Assembly (NCBI GenBank): GCA_000437595.1
Contig: FR899826.1
Coordinates: forward strand, 6,288-12,128
DNA: 5,841 nucleotides
From: Faecalibacterium sp. CAG:74
Lineage (GTDB): Bacteria; Bacillota; Clostridia; Christensenellales; Aristaeellaceae
Reading direction: 5' to 3'
Every line of letters starts with the position of its first letter. Position 1 is the stretch's first letter. A program made the translations under genes and the position numbers. The notes beneath the pieces were generated by a model. It had not been told where the DNA came from and made no database searches. It saw nothing but the letters and a program-made list of their open reading frames with translations. Shown piece by piece: positions 1 to 5,315 of the stretch.

Positions 1-1
1 A

Positions 2-1105
2 CCCTCCGGGCTGGATGCCCCGGAGACCGCCGCCACCGTGGATTTTGCGGACGGCAGCAGCCACACCCTGCGCATCGGCAGCACCCCGCAGTACGAAAAC
101 AGCTGGCAGTACGCGCAGCTGGACGGCGATACCCGCCTGCTGTCCGTCAGCCGCGGTCTGGCAGAGGAATGCTACGTCACGCGCGGTTCGCTCCACAGCA
201 TCGAGCAGCTGACGATTCACGCCGACCGCCTGGATGAAATCACGCTGCTGAACGCGGAGGGCGAAATCACCCAGCAATGGCGCTTGAACGGCGCTATCAC
301 GAACGCGGACGCGCAAGACCGCTGGATGCTGACCACCCCGGTGTCCTACCCGGCGGACGGCACTGCCATGAACACCCTTCGCAAGTCGGCAGCAAACATC
401 CGCCTGGGCGAGTACATTGCCGACGCGACGGCGGAGAGCATCGCACGCTACGGGCTGGACATGCCCCGCCTCGTCATCCGCCTGCACCAAGCCGCCGGCA
501 CAATCGGCGCAGTCGGTACGACTGGCTCATACGCTACGACCGATTACCCGGAAGCCACGATCACCCTCGTCATCGGCGAGCAGGAAAGCGATTTGGTGGA
601 TTATGTGCTGTACGATGGCGGCATTTACCGCTGCAGCACACTGCTGCTGCGCGGCGTCATGAACGCAGACTGGCAGGAGACCATTACGCGCTACCCGGTG
701 CTGACGGCGCTGGGAAATCTTGCGTCCCTTTCGCGTGAAACGGCGGACGGCGTGGATACATGGGTCATCACACGCACCGAACAGGTTGCCGAGAACAACG
801 AACTTGTCACGGACGGCGAGGGGAATCAGGTCTACGATATTACGCTGATGAAAAACGGCGAATCTGCGGATTACACTGCCTTTTCCGCTGCCTACAATCA
901 GCTGATGATGGTCACGATGTCCGGCCGCCTCCCCGACGGCTGGACTGCTGCCGACGCTCCCCACACCGTGTGGACATTCACAGATGTTGACGGCACAGTG
1001 CACACCGTCGCGCTGACCCGCTACGACGCAATGCACGATGCCGTCGCAATAGACGGTGTGGCGCTGTTCTACCTTATACAAGGCGGGTTTTCGCTGGGGA
1101 TATAA
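2..1105 (+). CDS. DUF4340 domain-containing protein, 3' part (5' end outside window)
   Basis: The frame is open from base 2 to the TAA at 1103-1105, giving 367 visible codons with no stop; the true start is upstream, and the internal GTG at 38 is not a start. The visible part has two similar halves. Phrases such as VDFADGSSHTLRIG and YAQLDGDTRLLSV, then YGLDMPRLVIRL (from about visible residue 150) and DYVLYDGGIYRCS, have the form of DUF4340: a 'YGLD-P' lead, a strand ending in an IG turn, then a 'Y..LDGD..V' strand. In Clostridia such proteins usually have an N-terminal membrane anchor and are encoded after a Gld-type ABC transporter and a GldG-like protein. That context lies outside this window, so it is only expected. 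The biochemical role of the family is unknown. A strong terminator follows, so this is probably the last gene of its operon. The family call is from memory of the domain pattern. Confidence 0.8.
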   Translation, partial: PSGLDAPETAATVDFADGSSHTLRIGSTPQYENSWQYAQLDGDTRLLSVSRGLAEECYVTRGSLHSIEQLTIHADRLDEITLLNAEGEITQQWRLNGAITNADAQDRWMLTTPVSYPADGTAMNTLRKSAANIRLGEYIADATAESIARYGLDMPRLVIRLHQAAGTIGAVGTTGSYATTDYPEATITLVIGEQESDLVDYVLYDGGIYRCSTLLLRGVMNADWQETITRYPVLTALGNLASLSRETADGVDTWVITRTEQVAENNELVTDGEGNQVYDITLMKNGESADYTAFSAAYNQLMMVTMSGRLPDGWTAADAPHTVWTFTDVDGTVHTVALTRYDAMHDAVAIDGVALFYLIQGGFSLGI

Positions 1106-1176
1106 CCGCAGGACACACCCGCAGGCGAAATCCCCCGTCCCTAAAGAAAACTGCATTTGAAAGCAGCAGCCAGCCC

Positions 1177-1220
1177 AGCGCAGCATGGAATCTTCCTTCC
1201 CATGCTACGCTTATTTTTTT
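1177..1220 (+). terminator. Intrinsic terminator after the DUF4340 gene
   Basis: AGCGCAGCATGG (1177-1188) pairs with CCATGCTACGCT (1200-1211) over 12 positions with one C/A mismatch, around an 11-nt loop. The stem runs directly into TTATTTTTTT (1211-1220). The T-tract is on the + strand side only, so it stops transcription coming from the DUF4340 gene and insulates the next operon. Confidence 0.85.
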
Positions 1221-1233
1221 CTGCCGCGCGCCC

Positions 1234-1262
1234 TTGTCCATCCGTTCCAAGTATGCTACAAT
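1234..1262 (+). promoter_or_regulatory. Extended -10 sigma-A-type promoter for the ComEA-like/two-component/ComF operon
   Basis: TTGTCC (1234-1239) is followed by a 17-nt spacer and then TACAAT (1257-1262). A TG at 1254-1255, one base before the -10, gives the extended -10 form TGnTACAAT. It lies directly after the terminator at 1177-1220 and before the GTG start at 1297, which predicts a leader of roughly 25-30 nt. No other convincing promoter was seen before the downstream genes. Confidence 0.7.
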
Positions 1263-1296
1263 GTCCCTGACGACAAGCTGGACGGAGGGGGATGCT

Positions 1297-1689
1297 GTGC
1301 GCGAATGGCGGCAGGGCGTGCGAAAGCTGCTTCTGCTGCTATATACAGCAGCCCTTCTCATAAGCCTCAGTTGCTTCTTATGGAACGCATCCGCCCCTGT
1401 CCGTGTCCATTCCGCTCCGAAGTGCTATCCGTCAAAAGGCGACGAATTCTCGCTTGCCCCTGTGCCGACACTTCCGGCAGATTCTATTCTGAACACCGGC
1501 GACGCTGCCGCATTGGACGCCCTGCCGGGCATCGGTACTGTGCTGTCGGAGCGGATTGTGGCATACCGGGAGGAACACGGCGCGTTCGTGTATCCGGAGG
1601 AGCTGCGGAATGTCAAGGGCATCGGAGAGAAGCGGCTGCAGGCAATTCTCGATGCGCTGGCGGGCGAAAGTGCGGAGGAAAGCGACTGA
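1297..1689 (+). CDS. ComEA-like helix-hairpin-helix DNA-binding protein, membrane-anchored, short form
   Basis: This is a 130-residue protein. Residues 11-29 form one hydrophobic membrane segment preceded by basic residues (R5, R9, K10), so the C-terminal part should lie outside the cell. Residues about 64-121 are a tandem helix-hairpin-helix domain of ComEA type: ILNTGDAAALDALPGIGTVLSERI, then YREEHGAF, then LRNVKGIGEKRLQAIL. The two hairpins LPGIG (76-80) and VKGIG (106-110) are the usual DNA-backbone contacts. ComEA is the surface DNA receptor in natural transformation. Full-length ComEA also has an SLBB domain between anchor and HhH; here only about 30 residues separate them, so DNA uptake is inferred, not shown. 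I chose GTG 1297 because GGAGGGG (1284-1290) sits 6 nt before it. The frame can be extended to a TTG at 1234, but that TTG is the -35 box of the promoter and would not be in the transcript. The response regulator begins 57 nt after the stop. Confidence 0.85.
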   Translation: MREWRQGVRKLLLLLYTAALLISLSCFLWNASAPVRVHSAPKCYPSKGDEFSLAPVPTLPADSILNTGDAAALDALPGIGTVLSERIVAYREEHGAFVYPEELRNVKGIGEKRLQAILDALAGESAEESD

Positions 1690-1746
1690 CGGGTACGGGA
1701 ACAGACCGCACCAACACCAAACTACATCATCAGGGAGATGACTCGC

Positions 1747-2433
1747 ATGTACCGCATCCTATTAGTCGAAGACGACGCTGCCTTGGCTGATGCCATCACG
1801 CAGGTGCTGACCGCGTGGGGACACGAGGTGCAGAAAGTCCGCGATTTCCGCCATGTGACGGAGGAGTTCGCCGAGTGGAAGCCGCAAATCGTACTGATGG
1901 ATTTGATGCTCCCCTTCTTCAACGGTCATCACTGGACGCAGGAGCTGCGCCGCATCACCAGCGTGCCAATTGTCTACCTTTCCAGCGCGTCGGATAACCT
2001 CAACATCGTCATGGCGATGAACATGGGCGGCGACGACTTCATTGCCAAACCCGTTGACCCAGCTGTGCTGGCAGCGAAGGTGAATGCCGTCCTGCGCCGC
2101 GCGTATGACATGCCGGCTACGGGCAATATCCTCGCCTGCGGGGAGGCCGTGCTGGATTTGGACAGTGCCGCTCTCTCCATCCATGGGCAGAGCATCCCCT
2201 TGACACGCAATGAACTGATTATCCTCCGCACACTCATGGAGCAGCGCGGGCGCATCGTCAGCCGCGAAACACTGATGACCCGTCTGTGGCAGATGGACGA
2301 GTACGTTGAGGAAAACACCCTGACCGTCAATGTCAACCGCCTGCGGAAGAAACTTAGCGCGGCGGGACTGCCAGGCTTCATCGTCACGAAGGTAGGCAGC
2401 GGGTATGCCGTGAATCAGGAGGGCAGCGTATGA
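1747..2433 (+). CDS. OmpR/PhoB-family response regulator, BceR/GraR-like
   Basis: This is a 228-residue two-component transcription factor. The receiver domain (about 1-115) begins MYRILLVEDD, with acidic residues E8, D9 and D10, phospho-acceptor D52 in LMDLMLP, switch serine S79 in YLSSAS, and conserved K101 in FIAKP. The MNMGGDDFIAKPVDPAVLAAKV stretch is typical of regulators paired with intramembrane-sensing kinases (BceR, GraR, VirR types). A winged-helix DNA-binding domain fills about 130-228, with LTRNELIILRTLMEQRGRIVSRE and the recognition-helix region VNVNRLRKKL. It should be phosphorylated by the kinase encoded immediately downstream. The start is taken as ATG 1747 because AGGGAG (1732-1737) is 9 nt upstream. 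An in-frame ATG at 1738 abuts that RBS and adds only Met-Thr-Arg before the usual N-terminus. No separate promoter is evident, so it is probably read from the promoter at 1234-1262. Confidence 0.95.
   Translation: MYRILLVEDDAALADAITQVLTAWGHEVQKVRDFRHVTEEFAEWKPQIVLMDLMLPFFNGHHWTQELRRITSVPIVYLSSASDNLNIVMAMNMGGDDFIAKPVDPAVLAAKVNAVLRRAYDMPATGNILACGEAVLDLDSAALSIHGQSIPLTRNELIILRTLMEQRGRIVSRETLMTRLWQMDEYVEENTLTVNVNRLRKKLSAAGLPGFIVTKVGSGYAVNQEGSV
2417..2422 (+). promoter_or_regulatory. RBS inside the regulator gene that sets the kinase start
   Basis: AGGAGG lies within the last codons of the response regulator gene, 7 nt before ATG 2430. That ATG shares bases with the regulator's stop (ATGA, 2430-2433). 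This indicates coupled translation of the two proteins and fixes the kinase start. Confidence 0.85.
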
Positions 2434-3413
2434 TTCGGCGCTATCTGCGGGAACATTTGCCGCTGGCGGGGCTGCTGGCGCTGTTCGCAGGCACATTCGC
2501 GCTGGTGCTCTCGCTGTATCATCTGCCGACTGAACCGGTCGCGTACGCATCGGCGCTGTGCGCAGTGATGGGGCTGATTGCGCTGATTTGGGGCTTTGTG
2601 CGTTATCGCCGGGCGCATCAGGCGCGTGCGCATGTGCTGAATGCGCCGCATCTTCTGCTGGATGAACTGCCATCGCCGCGCACACTGTCTGAAGCGGATG
2701 ATCAGGCGATTATGCAGCGGCTGCTGCACGACATCCGCGCCGCGCAGTCGGACTTGGCAGCCTATCGGCAGGACAGTACAGACTACTTCACCGCGTGGGT
2801 ACACCAAATCAAAACGCCGCTGTCGGTGATGCGCCTGCAATTGCAGAGCGAGGACACGCCGGAGAACCGCGCCATGCTGGCCGAACTGTTCCAAATGGAG
2901 CAGTACGTCACGATGGCGTTAAGCTACGCGCGGTTGGGCAATCCGACGAAAGACCTTGTGCTGACGCGTGTGCCGCTTGACCCGGTCATTCGGCAGGCGA
3001 TTCGCGACTTTGCGCCCCTGCTCATCCGCAAGAAGCTGCGCCTGCAGTACGAGCCGACCGCCGAAAGCGCCTTGACGGACAGCAAATGGCTGCTGTTCAT
3101 CCTCCACCAGCTGCTGTCCAACGCCGTCAAGTACACCGAGCGCGGCCGCGTCAGCATCCGCGTGACCAGCGCCCCGGCGATTATCGTGGCGGACACGGGC
3201 ATCGGCATTGCACCGGAGGATGTGCCGCGCGTGTTCGAGAAGGGATATACCGGCTACAACGGGCGCGGCGGGCAGAAATCCACCGGATTGGGGCTGTACC
3301 TCGTCCATCAGACCGCCGAGATGCTCCATTGCCGTGTGTCGCTGTCCTCCCGCATTGGGGAGGGCACGAGCGTCACCATTGATTTGCATCAGGAGGAATT
3401 GGGGAAGGAGTGA
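2430..3413 (+). CDS. Intramembrane-sensing sensor histidine kinase, BceS/GraS-like
   Basis: This is a 327-residue membrane kinase. Two hydrophobic helices (about 11-30 and 38-57) are joined by a very short loop (LYHLPTEP), so there is no extracellular sensor domain. That is the layout of BceS/GraS kinases, which in the known cases sense through a partner ABC transporter. The dimerisation segment carries the family-typical H-box FTAWVHQIKTPLSVMRLQL with phospho-acceptor H125. The ATPase domain has the N-box LHQLLSNAVKY (N231), G1 box DTGIGI (255-260), a GYTGYNGR-type F-box/lid region (about 269-279) and G2 box STGLGLYL (284-291). All catalytic motifs are present, so it should be an active kinase for the regulator that it overlaps by ATGA. 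Unusually for this type, no BceAB-like permease lies next to it in this window; the next gene is a ComF-family gene 9 nt downstream. The signal is unknown. Confidence 0.95.
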   Translation: MIRRYLREHLPLAGLLALFAGTFALVLSLYHLPTEPVAYASALCAVMGLIALIWGFVRYRRAHQARAHVLNAPHLLLDELPSPRTLSEADDQAIMQRLLHDIRAAQSDLAAYRQDSTDYFTAWVHQIKTPLSVMRLQLQSEDTPENRAMLAELFQMEQYVTMALSYARLGNPTKDLVLTRVPLDPVIRQAIRDFAPLLIRKKLRLQYEPTAESALTDSKWLLFILHQLLSNAVKYTERGRVSIRVTSAPAIIVADTGIGIAPEDVPRVFEKGYTGYNGRGGQKSTGLGLYLVHQTAEMLHCRVSLSSRIGEGTSVTIDLHQEELGKE

Positions 3414-3417
3414 GGTG
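3412..3417 (+). promoter_or_regulatory. RBS for the ComF-family gene, overlapping the kinase stop codon
   Basis: GAGGTG (3412-3417) overlaps the kinase TGA (3411-3413) and is 5 nt before ATG 3423. A second purine run, GAAGGAG (3404-3410), is 12 nt upstream and is less well placed. The tight spacing supports co-transcription with the kinase. Confidence 0.6.
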
Positions 3418-3422
3418 CTTTC

Positions 3423-4097
3423 ATGCCGCTTTTGCCCGCCCTGCGCGCGTTTTTCACCCGCCTTTTGACCGATGTGGATGATGCGCTGTTTCCGCAGCAC
3501 GTTTTCTGCCTGACTTGCGGCGCATTGTCCCTGCCGAACGCGATTTGTCCGGCCTGCCTCGCTGTTTTGGATGATTTGCGCCTTCCGAGTGATGCGCTTG
3601 CGCCGAACGCCGCCGCTGTGTGGAGCTACCACGGCATTGCGCGGCAGCTGGTGCTGATGCTCAAATACAGCGGCATCGCCGAATGCGCGCAGGTACTGGC
3701 GGACGGCATGGCATCCGCGTGTCCCTTTTCCCTGCCACCAGACACGGTTGTCACCTCCGTCCCGATGACGAAGAAGCACCTTGACGCGCGCGGCATTGAC
3801 CACGGTCGACTGCTGGCAGAGGCCTTTGCGCAGCGGCGCAACTTGCCCTATCAGCCCCTGCTGATCCGCACGCGCGAAACCGCAACCCAGCAGGGGCTGA
3901 ACGCCGCCCAGCGCAGGAAGAACCTGCACGGCGCGTTTGCCGCCGCCGCGCGCATTTCGACCCCAGTTCTGCTGATTGACGACGTGTATACTACCGGTTC
4001 GACAACCGAAACATGTGCGGACGCGCTTCGAGCGGCTGGCGCACCGGATGTGTTTGTGCTGACGGCGCTGGCAGTGGTTCCGGATGAAGATCATTGA
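3423..4097 (+). CDS. comFC: ComF-family protein (ComFC-like, phosphoribosyltransferase fold)
   Basis: This is a 224-residue cytoplasmic protein, a normal length for the family. The N-terminal part has two CxxC pairs, CLTC (about 29-32) and CPAC (about 42-45), forming the expected zinc-binding element. The C-terminal two thirds has the type I phosphoribosyltransferase fold. Family signatures include VWSYHGIARQLVLMLKYSG (the usual 'Y.g..r.li..lKy.g'), VPMTKKHLDARGIDHGRLLAEAF (usual 'VP....r...RGfNqa..La'), Q-GLNAAQRRKNLHGAF, and the PRPP-loop motif VLLIDDVYTTGSTTETCADALRAAGA. ComFC works with the ComFA helicase in handling single-stranded DNA during transformation in Bacillus; many non-competent bacteria also keep a ComF gene of unclear role. 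No ComFA gene is visible here. It is the last gene of the operon and is followed 5 nt after its stop by a long hairpin. Confidence 0.92.
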   Translation: MPLLPALRAFFTRLLTDVDDALFPQHVFCLTCGALSLPNAICPACLAVLDDLRLPSDALAPNAAAVWSYHGIARQLVLMLKYSGIAECAQVLADGMASACPFSLPPDTVVTSVPMTKKHLDARGIDHGRLLAEAFAQRRNLPYQPLLIRTRETATQQGLNAAQRRKNLHGAFAAAARISTPVLLIDDVYTTGSTTETCADALRAAGAPDVFVLTALAVVPDEDH

Positions 4098-4102
4098 AAG
4101 TA

Positions 4103-4156
4103 CCCCCTTCAGCGTATCTCCCTGCGGTTGCGAGGAGATGCGTTGGAGGGGGCTTT
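4103..4156 (+). terminator. Probable terminator: long 19-bp hairpin after the ComF-family gene
   Basis: The arm 4103-4121 (starting CCCCCTTCAGCG) pairs with 4134-4152 (ending TTGGAGGGGG) over 19 consecutive positions, three of them G-U, with a 12-nt loop. It begins 5 nt after the ComF-family stop codon. The following CTTTGCTTT is an imperfect U-tract, so termination is likely but could be leaky. The three G-U pairs make the opposite-strand hairpin weaker (A/C mismatches), which favours a + strand function. Confidence 0.7.
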
Positions 4157-4361
4157 GCTTTGCATTCCGACAATTAATGCACCGTCGTGTCTTCTTTTGG
4201 GGATACATCAGCTGTTTACACAGATTGTTTGCAAAAAAAGTTGTTGCGTAATCATCTACAGCTTTTGCCCTCTCCTTCATTTTCCCCCACACCGCTTCCC
4301 AGTACCGTTTTTTCCGCATATCCGTGCTGAAAAGAACTGCTCGAAAAAAGGAAAAATCCGC
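4157..4361 (+). other. Intergenic region without a recognised gene
   Basis: This AT-richer stretch lies between the operon terminator and the GH3 remnant. I found no convincing ORF, tRNA, hairpin with a U-tract, or repeat array. Open frames crossing it on either strand have no plausible start signals and look like chance. An A-run at 4232-4239 is the only compositional feature. Confidence 0.5.
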
Positions 4362-4392
4362 TATGATAGAGGCAAAAGCGAGCAGAACTCGC
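4337..4392 (+). promoter_or_regulatory. Putative promoter and operator-like repeats upstream of the GH3 remnant
   Basis: TATGAT (4362-4367) is a good -10 hexamer 48 nt before ATG 4415. No good -35 is seen at the usual distance; TCGAAA (4341-4346) lies 15 nt upstream of it. CTGCTCG (4337-4343) and CGAGCAG (4379-4385) form 7-bp inverted arms on either side of the -10. The second arm also lies in a small hairpin (GCGAG 4378-4382, CTCGC 4388-4392) just before the RBS. The arms could be an operator for a sugar-responsive regulator, but this is inference. Confidence 0.35.
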
Positions 4393-4414
4393 AAAAGAAA
4401 GGAGACTGTTTTCA

Positions 4415-5238
4415 ATGAAAAGAAAACTGTCCGCGATTTTGGCAGCAGCTTCGGCATGAGTGCGATGGCGGAAGAATCCGTACAGGCACGGTTCACGGAT
4501 TACGATCAGGTGAATCAAACCATCACGGTCATGCCGGGACGGATACCCAGAAGGAATTGGGGTATCTCGATGGCGTCACCACCATTCTGGAGGTGGATGG
4601 ACTCAAGTTCAAGGACTTGAACGGCAATGGTCAGCTGGATGTCTACGAGGACTGGCGACAGGATGTAGATGCGCGCGTGAAAGACCTCTATGAGCAGATG
4701 ACGCTGGAAGAGAGACCGGGGCTTTTCTACCATGTGAACACCTGCGGCAACCCGATGGGCGTTGACTTTGCGGATTCGCGCTACATGTTCGGGACGGAAA
4801 GCGTCGTGCCGGATGAAAGCTCGTCGTTCACGTTGCGCTTGATGTGGTACTACATCAACGTGCTGAACATCACCAGCCATCTGGGCAACACCAACGACAC
4901 GCCCGCACAGCAGATTGTGTACCACAATGCAATGCAGGCGCTGGCGGAGGACAGCCGTCTGGGCATCCCGGTTGTCATTTCCAATGACCGCGAATGAATC
5001 CATTGTGGAAACCAAGGCTGGCGTGCCGTTCACGGCGTATGTCCTGCTGTGGAACAACGGCGACGACGGCATTACGACCGTGCAGGCAATCTGCGACGGC
5101 GAAGTCATCGCGGAAAAGATCATGGCAGTCAACGGCGGAGACTGGCGCGTGGTTGAAATGGAACTGACCATCGACCAGCCCGGCGAACACACCCTGACGG
5201 TTGGCACACTGACGAAGACCATTACCATTGTGGAATAA
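4415..5238 (+). pseudogene. Glycoside hydrolase family 3 (beta-glucosidase-like) gene, frameshifted and internally deleted
   Basis: AAAGGAG (4398-4404) precedes ATG 4415, which encodes a secretion-signal start, MKRKLSAILAAASA, ending in TGA at 4457-4459. The signal continues one frame over (SSFGMSAMAEE, about 4444-4476), then ARFTDYDQVNQTITVMPG. A second break at about 4537-4542 (net one base missing) leads to DTQKELGYLDGVTTILEV in the third frame. That frame carries the GH3 N-terminal hallmarks: DLNGNGQLDVYEDWR (EF-hand-like), QMTLEERPGL, and MQALAEDSRLGIPVVISNDRE, ending at TGA 4995-4997. From about 4993 a C-terminal domain in another frame (NESIVETKAG to TLTKTITIVE, stop 5236-5238) resembles the terminal Ig/APHP-like domain of secreted glycosidases. 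GH3 enzymes of this kind usually have some 700-1000 residues; only about 270 codons remain, and the SDW-type nucleophile region and acid/base region are gone. It cannot be an active hydrolase. Extracellular beta-glycoside breakdown was the likely ancestral role. Confidence 0.85.
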
Positions 5239-5243
5239 TCGGC

Positions 5244-5280
5244 AATCGGGTAGGAGGGGGTGACTACCCCCCGTCCTCCC
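5244..5280 (-). ncRNA. Group II intron domain VI with bulged branch-point A and 3' splice site
   Basis: On the minus strand GGG-AGGA (5280-5274) pairs with TCCT (5255-5252) and CCC (5250-5248), leaving a single unpaired A (complement of 5251). Above it, GGGGGT/ACCCCC closes an AGTC loop. The bulged A is 7 or 8 nt from the intron end, depending on whether the end is taken as GAT (5245) or GATT (5244), which is the standard position of the lariat branch point. The structure therefore also locates the 3' splice site. Confidence 0.8.
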
Positions 5281-5281
5281 A

Positions 5282-5315
5282 CACCACCGCTCATGCGGTT
5301 CCGCAAGCGGCGGTT
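5282..5315 (-). ncRNA. Group II intron domain V
   Basis: The minus strand gives a 34-nt hairpin. The lower helix ACCGCCGCT (5314-5306) pairs with AGCGGTGGT (5291-5283), with one G-U. A two-base bulge, TG (5293-5292), lies on the 3' side. The upper helix TGCG/CGCA is capped by the tetraloop GAAC. This length, bulge and layout are those of the catalytic domain V. The bases in the catalytic-triad position appear to read CGC rather than the commoner AGC, by my alignment. Confidence 0.85.

Noticed and set aside
527..1186. A 219-codon open frame on the minus strand.
   Set aside because: It is antisense to the DUF4340 coding region and starts inside the terminator stem region, with no domain signal.
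1297..1400. A possible lipoprotein signal in the ComEA-like protein (C26 in LISLSC).
   Set aside because: The residues before the Cys (S-L-S) do not fit the lipobox well, having no Leu/Val at -3. A plain membrane anchor explains the segment better.
1762..2685. A 307-codon open frame on the minus strand.
   Set aside because: It lies opposite the response regulator and kinase genes, with low-complexity composition and no known motif. It is a shadow frame.
2919..4496. A 525-codon open frame on the minus strand.
   Set aside because: It is antisense to the kinase and ComF-family genes, both of which have clear family motifs, and it also runs through the terminator and intergenic DNA. It has no RBS or recognisable domain. 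Long antisense frames are expected in GC-rich coding DNA.
5256..5272. The GGGGG...CCCCC hairpin after the GH3 stop as a transcription terminator.
   Set aside because: It has no T-run on either strand and fits precisely as the distal stem of intron domain VI with the bulged A below it.
4515..5306. A 263-codon minus-strand frame starting inside the intron and crossing the GH3 remnant.
   Set aside because: Its first residues translate intron domains V and VI, which are structured RNA, and the rest is antisense to the GH3-like sequence. There is no independent protein signature.
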